64,000 nucleotides of DNA. Source: Craterostigma plantagineum. Taxonomy: Eukaryota; Streptophyta; Magnoliopsida; Lamiales; Linderniaceae. Position numbers and translations under genes: made by a program. Position 1 is the first letter of the stretch. Each line of letters starts with the position of its first letter. Shown in pieces: positions 22,294-33,969 of this stretch. The stretch lies in the NCBI GenBank assembly GCA_027422505.1, contig JAPQWV010000760.1, positions 176,001-240,000 of the forward strand, in the 5' to 3' direction. Under the pieces are notes generated by a model. It was not told the DNA's origin. It did not search any database and saw nothing but the letters and a program-made list of their open reading frames with translations.

Positions 22294-25187
22294 GGACTCT
22301 AATAACGCAGAAAATCAAAACAATCTACCCTCAAAACCATCAGGAAACTTCGAAATTATCTCAATATGCAGTTTTTAACTTAGATTATGCTTAGAGACAC
22401 ATCTTTAAACACTGCAAACTAGCATTCAATTTCCATATTATGAACAGACGAGAAATTAGCAGAAAATCATGCGAAAGATTTGCATAAAACAGATGCAAAC
22501 AGAGTTAAAACACACAAAAATCCCTAAAGGATGTCGGTCAACCTCTCAAAGACGAAGATTAGTGAAAGTAAGTAAGATTTTGACTTTCGTCTTTGTGGAA
22601 AAAGATTTTCGCGAGAGCAAAATTATCGACTGTTGAGTTTTGCGATTGAGGGTTTTGCGTGTATTTGGGGATTTCCGACTGCAAGCATTAATTTTGTTAA
22701 ATGGGTTGATTAGACGTTTTTGATACTTAACAATTTCTGGGCCCATTACTGTTTACGATCGAGAAACTTACGATCGAGAAATTTCCTTTGGTTACTATTT
22801 AATTTTCGCTCGACAAATTCCGATCGTGAATTTCATTTGGTTCCTGTTTAATTTTCGCTCGTCAATATGGAAGCGAAAATTACCACTTGGTCCAAATCAA
22901 TTTTCGCTCGAGAATCTGTGAATGAAAATTACGAAATTCGCCCGAATTTCTCGATAGCAAGTTTTTCTGTGTTTTCAGATTGACCCTAAGTTCACAGATA
23001 AGCCACATAGTTGCTCCCCTATGTATGTAAATAAACACAATTAACTCCCTGTAATTCAGGTTAGTGACATATGGCTCCTTCTTCAAATTTTGTAAATCTG
23101 CAATACTTAGAGCAAAAGATGTCGAGATGATTAGAGTTAATTTTGAAAGCGATTTTTCTATTTAAGTTCCCCCTGACTTGTTATACAAATTTCATGAGCT
23201 CCAAAACATGACGATTCGTGAAGTCCTCCTCAGAAGTGCGTTGTACAAGGAAATTAAATACTGGAATTTTTCTGCAACACTTAGAGAAAGATCATCAAAA
23301 TAATTTGGAGTTCAAGGCATAAATGTTGTAAATGCTACCCCTCAAATAGTGCACCTTAATTTATTTATCAAGCAATTACATAAATCAATCTAAGTAACAG
23401 TTATTAAGAACATGCGATTTATCAAGATTAGCCTAGATACATGGTCCCCTAATCATGTAACTATACTTTCGCGTTAGGGTATGAGCAACAATCTATCGCA
23501 TTTAATCAATTCCGTGTAGATGCAAAGTAATATTGCATGTCAAAATGTGCGATTTTCTTTCCCTATTTTTAATTAACGAATTAAGAACGAAAGAAAAAGA
23601 AATAAGAAAGAAAAATCAAGAAACTTAATATTATATATCTATTATATATATATTTTTTTAAATCTTCTTATGAATATCAATATTACTAATAGTATGAGGT
23701 CATATTATTTTGCTTTGATCAATCGTCACGTCTAAAATTTCGCAAGACATTAGAAAGATCATATGCCGCCAAGTCTAGTCTACAATCTAAAGTCCTAAGT
23801 CCATAGAGTAATCCATTTCGACAACTCTCACTAGGTTCACTCTAGCACTAACTTGGACTTTTATATTTATATCACTTAAGTCAACACAAGAAATATTAAG
23901 TCAATTTACCTGAGATCGAGGCGCTTTTAATCATTTCACCCAAGCGAAAGATCGTCAATGTGGAATCAAAGGGTCTTGAAAATGTTTCAATTTGGCTATG
24001 ACTAAGAATGGAAGGAACATTTTGGATGTGGGCTTTTTGTCGTCTTCCATTTCTTCGTCGTTCTTTCTCTACCGGCATTGTTTATTTTCTATTAATTTTT
24101 TTCATCCTCTTTTTTTTATATATGTTTTCGATTCCCTGTTTATGCTCAAGCTGAAGCTCCGCTTCTCCACGAAGCTATAGGAGATTATCTTAGGCGAAGT
24201 TCTTCGTGCTGGTTCTCGGGCCGATATCGTCCTCCTCTTCTCTTATTCCCTAGAGAGGTTTCAGAGATTATCGATTTGGAGAAGTCCACAGTTATGGAAA
24301 TTGAACCCGAGGCTGTGCTCCTCTTCTCGTTTCCCGATTTAAGACCGGGTTATCGTTGGAGAAGTTCACTTCGAGGTGCTCCTCTTTCCAGCCGTTCTGA
24401 CTAGCGTACGAGATTATCGACGGAGAAGTTCACAGCAGGATCCTTGCCACCTTCTAAGAATTTGTGATATAGATAGTCGGAAGGCAGGTTCCTTTCGTCT
24501 GTTTTTTGTACGTTGAGCAATACCTTCTTTTGTCATCCTTTTCTTTGAAGTATCGTTTCCTCCCCCTAGTTTTCTCGAATTAACAACCCGCCGAAAACTT
24601 AGATAGATGGTTGAAGGCTCAAAGGGTTTCAAAAGAAGAAAAAGGAATTTGGAGAAGGCTCAAAGTGGATGACTAGGGGTTAATGTAAAGGATAAAAGAT
24701 TTACAAGGCCGAGTGAGGAATTTTCTAGAAGCCCTTATCATCTTCCTAACAATCTAAAGCTAGGCGAGTATGAAGCCAAGAATCACTAGTTTAAGACAAG
24801 CAATTAATTGTGCGACTCGCTCGAGAATGGACCCAAAAAAATCAGAAGGCTAGAATCCTCACATATGTAAAGTGACTTTGTGTCTAGTGAACTAAAGACT
24901 TTGAGACACAAGAAGTGACTTATACTGTCAAAATTAAGCAATTAATCAGTCGCTTGTCGAGGAAAGTTATTTGTAACTTAGATCAAAGCAGCCTAAGGAT
25001 ATCTTCATTCCCTAAATATCATAAGTATATGTATGATATTTTTTGGATTTTCTTTATTCTAATGTATTTTATTATTTTTTTAATTTGCACGCAAGATATG
25101 TCTTTGAAGTATAGAAAACACATAGCATAGTGCATATGAAAGCACATAAAATCAAGTAGAGCACGTATCACGGGAGGTTCAACATGC
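22294..25187 (-). other. Copia post-pol spacer, copy A; no gene found
   Basis: About 2.9 kb between the LARD insertion and the end of pol. It contains two perfect CGATCGAGAAA motifs (22757, 22771), several ATTTTCGCTCG elements near 22800-22920, an AT-rich stretch with TATA runs near 23630, and an ~82-bp degenerate tandem repeat at 24181-24450. Short frames (up to ~70 codons) show no family motif. Together with 11465-12487 it forms a nearly 4-kb spacer between pol and ORF2. Confidence 0.65.
24181..24450. repeat. Degenerate ~82-bp tandem repeat in the post-pol spacer
   Basis: Units begin near 24181, 24264, 24346 and 24410. They share (GAGA)TTATCG...GGAGAAGTTCAC and a following GTGCTCCTCTTCTC-type pyrimidine tract. 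Identity between units is partial. The same array is at 52703-52972 in copy B. Confidence 0.6.
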
Positions 25188-28100
25188 CTAATTTTCCGAC
25201 AAGAATTGGAAACGTTTTTCATCCAATGCGTTGGTGAAAATGTCAGCTAGTTGATACTCCGTGTTCACGAAATACATGTCCATCGTGCCTTTTTCTACGT
25301 GATCTTTAATGAAGTGATATCTAATGTTTATGTGTTTTGTGCGTGAGTGGTGAACAGTATTACACGTATTCGCAATGGCACTTTGGCTATCACTATAAAT
25401 GGGTATATTGTTTAGATTGTACCCATAATCACGAAGTTGAGTCCTATCCACAGCATTTGAGAGAAACAGCTGGCGGCCACGATGTATTCTGCCTCGGCTG
25501 TCGATGTTGATATGCAGTTCTGCTTTTTGGATGACCAACAAACCAGCTTTTCGCCTAGAAATTGAGCGCCACCGGATGTGCTCTTCCTGTCCATTCGGCA
25601 AGCTGCATAATCAGCGTCAGTATAGCCAATTACTTTGAAATTTGTTCCTTTAGGATACCATAGTCCTAAAGTGGAGGTGCCCTTGAAGTAACGCAAAATT
25701 CCCTTCACTACAAGCATGTGAGATTCTTTGGGATCGGCTTGGAAACGGGTGCACAAGCAAGTGGCAAACATGATGTCCGGGCAGCTTGAGGTGAGATAGA
25801 GAAGAGACCCTATGATACTGCGATATAATGTGATGTCGACCCCTTTTCCGGTGGGATCGGCATCCAGCTTGCAGCTTGGTGACATGGGAGTGCTGAGAGA
25901 CTTGCTCTGATCTTGATGGAATTTCTTCAGAATATCCCTGATATGTTTTGTTTGACTGATGAAAATTCCACCGTCGAGCTGTATGACCTGAAGTCCTAAG
26001 AACTGCATCTCTCCCATGTGACTTATTTCAAACTTGCTCTTCATTAAAGCTTCAAACTTCTTCAACAGCCGTAGATTAGTTTACCCAAAGATGATGTCGT
26101 TTAGGTAAACTTGGACGACCATGAAGTGTTTGTCTTGCCATTGGATGAAGAGTGTCGTATCGATCGTTCCTCGGATGAATCCAAATTTTACGAGGAATTC
26201 GCTCAAGATATCATACCAAGCACGTGGGGCTTGTTTTAGTCCATAGAGAGCTTTGTCCAATCGATAGACGTGAGTGGGATGTTCTTGATCAACGAAGCCT
26301 TCTGGCTGAGCTACGTAGACTTCCTGCTTTAATACGCTGTTGAGAAAGGTGGTCTTAACAGCCATTTGGTAGACTTTGAAGTCTTTGTGAGCCGCATAAG
26401 CCAGGAAAAGACGGATGGCTTCGATTCGGGCAAGAGGACCATATGTCTCGTCGTAGTCAATGCCTTCCTGTTGATTGTATCCCTTCGCAACCAGCCTTGC
26501 TTTATTCCGGATCACTTCCCCATCCTCATTCTTTATGTTCTTAAACACCCATTTCGTCCCAATAATTGTTTTCCCATGCGGACGGGGTACTAAGGTCCAC
26601 ACTTGAAGACGTTCGAATTGGTTGATCTCATCTTGCATAGCTAATACCCAATCCGGGGCTTTGAGTACGTCTGCTACTTTGGTTGGCTCATTTTGGCTTA
26701 AGAAGCAGCTGAAAAGACTGCGTTGATGACGTGTCCGTACTCCACTCGAAGGATCACCAATAATCTGATCAACCGGATGTGCTCGAGCCCACTTCCGCTC
26801 ATGCCGCAGAGCTGAAGTAGATGCATCGGCCATTTGTGACCGAGATTTCCAATTATCTCAAGTTTTTCATTAGGTTGAGGTAAGTCTGAATCTTCACTTG
26901 GATTGAGCAAATCTGATGAGACTTCCTTATTGTCTATGGTAGGTTCTTCAGTGATCTGTGGTAATTCTGACCCTGGTGAGGTGGGGACAATTGAAGAGCT
27001 AGGTTCATCGGCCATCAAGTGGGGGTTCCACCAAAGGTGTAGCGGTAGTAGTGCCTGGCCGATATACTGGCTCAAATAAAGAGTCTAAATCCTCCAACGT
27101 AAGTCTCGGAGCTTCTTCTGATATGAAGTTCTGAGTTGTTGTCATTTCCTGTTGGTTTGGTGCCAACAAGCCAGTGATTACGGGTTCTGGACAGATGTGA
27201 CCAGAAGCCATCGAGTTTGGCACGGGTCCTGAACTGAGGTGTGCAGGAGACATATCTTCCACTTCGTGGAAAGTGACATTGTAGCTTTCTTTGATTGCAC
27301 GGTTGGACTTGATGTATATTCTGTACGCCTTTGAAGTAGATGAATACCCGACGAATGTGGCTTCGAATGCTTTAGGGTCGAACTTAGCGCGTTGCTCTCT
27401 GTCGTTCGCCACAACGCACTTGCACCCGAAGACCTTGAAGAAGGAGATGTTGGGTACTCGCTTGTTAATGATCTCGTACGGAGTTTTAGCGAAGCACTTG
27501 TGAACCACCGTCATGTTCTGAGTGAAACAGGCGGTATTTACTGCTTCACCCCAAAGGAAGTGTGGGAGATTGGAATGAATCAGCATCGTGCGTCTGGCTT
27601 CCACTAGAGCTCGGTTCTTCATTTCGACAACACCATTTTGTTGAGGTGTCTTTGCGGCTGAGAATTGCTGACTAATCCCAAGTTTTTGATAAAAATCACT
27701 GAGATGCTTGTTCTTGAACTCAGTGCCGTTGTCCGTTCTGATGACTTAGATACTTTGTTGCAGCAAATTCTGTGTAGCGTTCAGAAAATTGATTATCAAG
27801 TCCCCGGTTTTATCCTTAGTTCGGAGGAACTTCGTCTATGTGTACTGACAGTAATCATCGACGATAGCTAAAATGTACTTGCATCCATTAATACTCTGTG
27901 TCTGCATAGGTCCACAGAGGTCCATATGTAGCAATTCCAAAGGACGTGAAGTAGAGGCAGTCTGTTTTATGTGATGAGACGCTCGCTTCGTTTTTCCTAG
28001 CTGACATGCCGAACATTGATGCTCTTTTTGTAGAATAATGGTTGGTAGACCGTGAACCAACTTTTTTGTTGATAGTTGTTGAAGAGCTTAGATATTTAGA

Positions 28101-30034
28101 TGAGACACACGTTGATGCGATAAACTATTCCTCTGAATTGTAATCTGGGAGATGAGGCAAACAGCTGTCGTGGTCCGCACGGACATCAGATTGATCGTGT
28201 AAAGATTTGATTTCCGAAGTCCTTGGAGGCGTTCTTTGTTCTGACTGTCCAATATTATGTATCTGTCAGAATGAAAGACCACCTGGAATCCTTTGTCGGA
28301 GAACTGCCTATGCTGAACAAGTTATGGCGGAGACCTTCGACGTAAGAGACATCCTTGATTGTCAGATTTTCCAGAATGATATCCCCAAGTCCTAGAATGG
28401 GGGCTGAGTCATTGTTCTGGAATCTTACTTTTCCAATCTGTCGGTCTTGTAGTTGCTCAGCAGCTCTTGTATTCCCATCATGTGTGTGGAGCAACCAGAG
28501 TCAAGGTACCACACATGATGGATCTGCAAAATATTTTTAAAGAGCTTTAGGTACCCACCTAATGGGTCCTCTCAGATTAGCAAAGTTCTTCTTTGGTTCA
28601 GATATGGTTCCTAAAATAGTGTTAGTAGGAGCTTTAACAGCCCAAGTCAATTGCGAAGAAGGTGAGTTGGGTTTGCCCTTTGTAGATGGCTTGGCCTTTT
28701 TGGCTCTCATCATTTTAGGCGGAGATTTAGGAACCCATTTAGGATGAACCTTGCAGGGAAGATTAATCTCAGTGCGGACAAATGCTTTAGTAGGCATGAG
28801 CGTGGAAAAAATCTTCACATTTGATAGTCTCCTAAGGTGCTTGGGGGATTCGATTTTAACAGTATACCTTAGGTGAGAACAAGCATGAATAGCACCATAA
28901 TCTTTCTTTATGGCCGGATATTGTTTCCTACGGGTCTTTCTAGATGCATTTGTCTTTGAATGATTACTCGGTTTCGTAGATGAAGAGCCTATTTCAAAGT
29001 TGGTGCTTCTAAAGGTGGTAGGCTTTAAAGAACAACTAGAAGCAATGATTTTGAGAGAAAAAATAGCTCTTTTATTTCTACGAGTGTCTTTTATTTTTAC
29101 AGAAGGAGGGGATAAGTTTGGAATTTTAACATCTAAAGACTCCTTTATTTCTAAGCTAGACACTTTCGCCTTTGGTTTCTCAAGCTTAGGTACTACGCTC
29201 CCTATTGACGTAGTAAATACAAAGTTAGAGTTAGTATTTTGAACAATTTCATTTTTAGACTTATGAATTTTAGAAGGCGATTTTTCTTTCTTAACGCTTT
29301 TCAAAATGATTTTGTCTTATGAGGGAGATGCGTGAGAAATAGTTTGGGAGATGGAGGAAGCTTTGAGATTTTCCATCTCTTTTAGGAATGTTTTCTTTTC
29401 AGCTTCAAGATCCTCTCTTTCTTTTTGTTGAGAAACTCTTAACCCTTCTATTTTCCTAACTATAGGAGGGATGTAGAAAGAATTTTCAGAATTATGACTG
29501 TACTTCCTCCGTTTTAGAACGATCTTCTGGAAAGATTGACTCAAAGCTCCAACCCTTGGGAAGTTCCTTAGTTTCATAGCTTTGATTCAATTCCGTGTAG
29601 GAAAAAGGAATTTTAGCCCTAGGCTTGGCTTTTCTCTTGGTTTCTTCTAATTCATTAATTTCCTTTGCATTAGTAAAAACCATAAGAGAGACTAGCCCTA
29701 GACCCACGCACTTGGCATGTAAAGTTGTTTGCAGTCAACCTTTTTCAAGTTACGTGGATTTTCGAAGCATAAACCGTACTTATAATCGTAAAACTCTACG
29801 TCCTTGGGCTGATTCAAAAAGATGGTCTAATCAATTTTGATCCCTTTTTTTCAAGAAGATCTTCTAATTTCTTAATTTTACTATATAGCTTCTTACGTTC
29901 AACATCTAAGGTAGAATAGTTAATTAGAGCAGTGCTCTTATCGGCTTGACAGGTATCCAGACTCTTACTCAATTCACTAATCTTAGAGTTAGATTTTGCC
30001 AAATCAGCTTCTAGACTAATGACCTTTTAGTTGC

Positions 30035-30393
30035 TGTTAGGACCCCTAATATCCAACCTAGATCGAATTACGAAGAATCCGATAGTAAATCTGAAGAATT
30101 CGAACACTTACGATTAAGATTTACCAACGTTGAGGTTTGAGAGAGAAACGACGTTGAAGAACACAAAGGCGCTTGAAATTTTCTCTCTAAAATTTCCAAT
30201 TCTAATTTTTCGATCCGAAAACCACTAAGCGCACTCCTAGTTTTCTTAGGAGTTCACCTATATATACCACCTCGTGGTATATTTACATAAGTAGTCCTAC
30301 CAAATGACTAATTACAATTTAGCCCAAGAGTACTAATTTGCATAGCAAGACTAAGACAATTATATTAATTGAATACAATTAATAGTTCCAACA
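30035..30393 (-). mobile_element. Solo LTR (359 bp) in the Gag-pol linker, copy A
   Basis: It starts TGTTAGGACCCC and ends GTTCCAACA, flanked by perfect 5-bp target duplications GTTGC (30030-30034 and 30394-30398). No internal region remains, so it arose by LTR-LTR recombination. A perfect inverted repeat ATATACCAC/GTGGTATAT (30262-30282) covers the TATA region; promoter orientation appears to be minus. The same insertion with the same flanks is present in copy B (58532-58890), so it predates the 28.5-kb duplication. Confidence 0.93.
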
Positions 30394-31277
30394 GTTGCTG
30401 TTTCAAGTCTACTCTTAACAAGGCTCTTCTCATCTACGTTCCTTAGTAGACACTTGTGATTATTGTCTAACATGTCTTCTAGTTCCTTTACTACGAACTA
30501 TGCTTTTCTAATGTGATATGCTTAGTCTCATACGATTGGAGTCTCTTAGTTAGTTCATCTATTTTGAGACTAGAACTCCTTGTGTTATCTTCGAGACTTG
30601 CTATAGTTACCTTAGACTTAAGAAGCTTTTTCTATACGTTTATACGTCGTTTCTGCTCACGTACCATGTTAGCATATTTTGAATTTAAATCAGCTAACAG
30701 GCCAGGATGTGTAGAGTCAGAGAGTTTTACCTCTTGAGATGATGTGGATGCTTTGACGTCGTCCGTCTCTGCGGAAGTTCCATCTTCCTCTTCACCATCG
30801 AGGCGCTCCACTAGAGCAAGATTTCCGGCGTCAGAATCTGAGCTGTCCTCTAGCTAGTGGTCCTGTTCTGCCATGAGTGCTACTCCAGCTTACTTCTGTT
30901 TTGTAAGTTGAAGCTTCCTAGAGTAGTAGTGAGCATCCCTCTTCTTTGGAAGTGTGCATTCTCTGGCAAAGTGACCGGTTTTCCCACAGTTGAAGCATTT
31001 AAGTGGGTCTTTAGAGATTGTGGCTTCAGACGACTCGGTCGGTTTCTCCTTGTTCTTCAAGCTTGTAGTTCGAAGACGATTAGCAGAAGATGATGACTTC
31101 TTCTTAAAGTATTGCTTAGACATCATCTTGGCGATTAAGGCCAACTGTTTCCCAAATTCTCTGGCTTCGGGAGGAAGCTCTGAATCCGATTTCCTCATCC
31201 TCTGAAGAGCTAGGAAGCTTGACATGCTTTTCTTTGCGTGAGCGGGAGCTCTTCTCTGAAACTAATGGTATGGAGTC

Positions 31278-31614
31278 TGTTAGGAAATATTTTGTAGTGT
31301 TCAATTTCATTATATTATCTTTGTTGGTTAGCTTTATTAAACTTTGGGCTAGCTCTTAGTTGGGTTAGTTCTTAGTTATTCATGTAATGGGCCTTCACAA
31401 GAAGCCCACCTATTATATACCAACTTGTGGTATAAATAGGAAAACCCTAACACATAGTTAGGAGTGCTTATGTGTGTGATCAATAAACATATGTTAGAGT
31501 GAGAGAGCCTCCTCAAGAACACCACAAAGCCCCCACGCCCCATTCTCAAATCTCGATCTTTAGGCGTGTTTAATCCGTCCTAAGTCGTATTGTTGGTGAA
31601 ATCTCGGACCAACA
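31278..31614 (+). mobile_element. Solo LTR (337 bp) in gag, present only in copy A
   Basis: It starts TGTTAGGAAATA and ends GGACCAACA, flanked by GAGTC target duplications (31273-31277 and 31615-31619). Plus-strand orientation is suggested by TATAAATAGG at 31431 and AATAAAC near 31483. In copy B the same place (59770-59774) reads straight through with a single GAGTC, a clean empty site. The insertion therefore postdates the large duplication. It is a different family from the solo LTR at 30035. Confidence 0.95.
31416..31434 (+). promoter_or_regulatory. Palindromic TATA region of the copy-A-specific solo LTR
   Basis: TATACCA-ACTTG-TGGTATA is a perfect 7-bp inverted repeat directly before AATAGG, so the TATA box sits in one arm. 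Two other LTR families in this window have the same architecture. Confidence 0.6.
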
Positions 31615-32432
31615 GAGTCTTCGGCCCGTTTGCCCTTTTGCTCTTTTTGTATCTCGCAGATGTCTTCTTCATGTTGTGCGAGGTTGTCAAAAACAGCGTG
31701 TATATCCATCTCATCCAAGTCTTTGTTCTGTCGGAGTTTAGTGGATATCTTTTTCCATTCGGTGGGCAGCGAGGACAGAAACCGAATATTCTTCTCCATA
31801 TTTATCTTTTTGATATCAATTTTTCTCATTTCATTGAGAAGAGTGAGGTAACGCTGATAAAGATCATGTAAGCTCTCCTCATTTTTAGCTTTGAAGGAAT
31901 CATACACTGTGAGTATATTCGCCTTTTTAGCCTTGACGCCTACTTCGGTTCTTTGCATCATCCTCTCCAGTTCATCCCACATTCCTTTAGCCGTTGGGAG
32001 GCTATCTATCTGTCTATAGATATCCTTGGGGATGCCCTGCATAAGTGTGTTCCTGGCTATCAGATCTGCCTTTGCTATTCTTTTCTCAGCATCGTCGTAC
32101 TCGCTAGATAGTTTCACACGCCTAGTAGGTTTGACTTGGGGATTATTCGAGCTATCACCTTCTTGATTGATATAAAAGACTTATGGTCCCTCGAAGAGTG
32201 ATTTAAGCAAATCTTCAGCCTGATTTTTGAGCTCAATGAAATTCAAGAACCGACTCCTCCATACAGTGTATTCGCCTCTTTTGAGAATTGGAGGACGATT
32301 GTCGTTCCCAAGAGAGTAAGCATCCATTTCTTCTTCAAGTTGATATAGGATCTTCGTTTGTTGTTTTGTTGGTTTGAATTTCGGTGTAATGTGCTTGACA
32401 AGTAGCAAATTTGTTAGTAGCGTTTGATTCAA

Positions 32433-33481
32433 AAATGATCGAGAATTATTTTTGATTCAATCTTTAAAGTTTGATAAAAAAATAATTTCTCCGATTTAAA
32501 GGGGCAATATTGTTTTCGCTTGTCAGTTATTGTTCAAAACAAAATATTTTCGATTTGAATGTTATTTTGCGATGAAAAACTGAGTAAACAGTGAAATCAA
32601 TCGTAAACTTTAGTGAGTTTTTGCGATCGAAAATTTTAAGCATCGAGAAATTTTGTTGAACAGAATCCACAATTTAGACAGTGTTAACTCGAGAAATTAA
32701 CTAAGTTTTTCGAGCGTAAAATTTTATGAATTGATTTTGGTCGTCGAAGAGTAGTACTCGAAGGAGTTTCTCGCTGAGTCAAATCAAATTGGTTGACCAA
32801 AAAAAAATTACGAGCGAAAATCAAATATGTCTGACCGACAAATTTTTCGAGAGAAAAGGTTTTGCGCAGGGGTCAAAATTGTCAATTCCCGTAGAATTCC
32901 CAATGCTCGAGAATTTTTCTAAACACGTTCTTGACAACAGCGACTTCACTAACTAAACAGTATTCTGATTGAGAAAAATTTCTCGCACATAGATTTTAAA
33001 TCGAGAAATTAATTTCGATCGAAGACTCAGCGAGAAAAATTGAAATTCACAGTTTAAACCAAGAATACAAATTTAACACAGATTCAAGTAAATACTGGAA
33101 ATTAATCGATGAAACTGCAGGTATATGCTCGAAGTAAGCTACTGAGTACTCACAGACAGAAGATTAAACATGTTTTAAAGCAAATGATGTTCAATTAGAC
33201 AAAAATCAAAACATGTTCATACTGTTTTCGCGCGAATAGTGAAATCACAGAATCGAGAATTTAGCTTAAATCATGATTCTGATAGCTACCGATCTATTCC
33301 TGATTGATTTAAGCTACTTATGCGAGCACAGAAACATCAAATTCAACTCAGATAAGAACAGATTATGGAAATCAGATCGAATTTCATTTTTCGCGCCAAA
33401 ACTGTTCTTTGCACGGAACAATTTCAGAATTAAAATTCGATCCGAATTCTAACAATTATGATTCAAAAACCGAACGAATCT
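32433..33481 (-). other. Copia 5' leader, copy A; no gene
   Basis: About 1 kb between the PBS and the first Gag frame. It is AT-rich with many TCGAGAAA and GCGATCGAAAA variants (for example near 32628, 32645, 33000) related to the spacer motif. A leader this long and motif-rich may hold packaging or dimerisation signals; that is inference. Confidence 0.6.
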
Positions 33482-33493
33482 GCTCTGATACCA
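33482..33493 (-). promoter_or_regulatory. Copia primer-binding site (initiator tRNA-Met), copy A
   Basis: GCTCTGATACCA on the plus strand equals TGGTATCAGAGC on the minus strand, two bases from the 5' LTR. It fixes the minus-strand orientation of the element. Confidence 0.93.
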
Positions 33494-33495
33494 AT

Positions 33496-33846
33496 TGTTA
33501 GGTCCTGAATTATCAACTCTAAGATCCTAGACTTCAATCATTAGTTAATCGATTAGAATTGTATAGTAATCAAAGTTCGATCGAGAAACTTGTTTCAAAC
33601 CTCGAGAGAGAATTCGCTTAGTGAGATGAGATTTCTGACTTTCCCTCTCTATAAATTGGATTGGCAGCCCTTCGGATCAAATTCTAAAATCTTCTATGTT
33701 AAGCATAATGTTTGTACATCTGTTTATACCAAACATACTTGGTATAAATAACAAGTAAGTCCTAATCTAAGGACAAATACAAGAAACGCCCCTAATCTAC
33801 AAAGACAGCTAATAAATCAAATCACAATTAGAAATGATATTCTACA
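33496..33846 (-). mobile_element. 5' LTR of the giant copia element, copy A (351 bp)
   Basis: It starts TGTTAGGTCC and ends TTCTACA, followed by target duplication ATTTT (33847-33851). It contains CGATCGAGAAA (33578-33588) and the inverted repeat TTATACCAA-ACATAC-TTGGTATAA (33724-33747). The partner LTR is at 4390-4741. Confidence 0.93.
33724..33747 (-). promoter_or_regulatory. Palindromic TATA region of the copia LTR
   Basis: Perfect 9-bp arms TTATACCAA and TTGGTATAA with a 6-bp loop place a TATA-like sequence on each strand. It is conserved in the 3' LTR (4619-4642) and copy B. Confidence 0.6.
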
Positions 33847-33969
33847 ATTTTCGACACTCAATATCTTCGATACTTCTCGAGGAAACCAAACTTTTCGGAA
33901 CAGAATTTCCAAAAGCCAACTTTATTTTTTCATTTAAAAAATTAATTTAAAAAAGTAATTAATATATAC

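Larger units (their letters stand above)
25188..32432 (-). pseudogene. Copia gag-pol polyprotein, copy A, inactivated
   Basis: Order on the minus strand: Gag UBN2 region (32432-31615), zinc knuckle CFNCGKTGHFAREC (30956-30997), coiled-coil linker (30000-29000), protease YLDSGCSTHM (28474-28511), integrase with HMDLCGPM, RTDNGTEF and NGVVE carrying the D-D-E residues (about 27920-27617), RT with [20 protein letters not shown] (near 26600) and VYLNDI (26099), RNase H with TDADY and TAEAEY, ending LADIFTNALDEKRF at 25188. Lesions include TAA at 32181, TAA at 27746 in integrase, frameshifts in Gag, at the Gag/protease join and in RNase H, and two solo LTRs. Both RT catalytic aspartates tested are lost: DVKTAFL reads AVKTTFL (26360) and LDD reads LND. 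It cannot make active RT. Confidence 0.9.
4390..33846 (-). mobile_element. Giant Ty1/copia retrotransposon on the minus strand with nested insertions (copy A)
   Basis: The element runs from its 3' LTR (4390-4741) to its 5' LTR (33496-33846). Five-base target duplications ATTTT lie at 4385-4389 and 33847-33851. Read on the minus strand it has: 5' LTR, PBS complementary to initiator tRNA-Met, ~1-kb leader, gag, protease, integrase, RT, RNase H, a long non-coding spacer, ORF2, polypurine tract and 3' LTR. Domain order integrase before RT makes it Ty1/copia. It is interrupted by a LARD (12488-22288), two solo LTRs, a 2.97-kb tandem duplication and a 290-bp duplication; removing these leaves about 15.7 kb, long for a copia element. 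The post-pol ORF and dispersed non-coding motifs suggest the Sirevirus lineage, but that placement is inference. Confidence 0.88.

Noticed and set aside
22294..25187. Possible captured host gene in the copia spacer
   Set aside because: Only short frames and degenerate repeats are seen; no conserved domain or clear exon structure.
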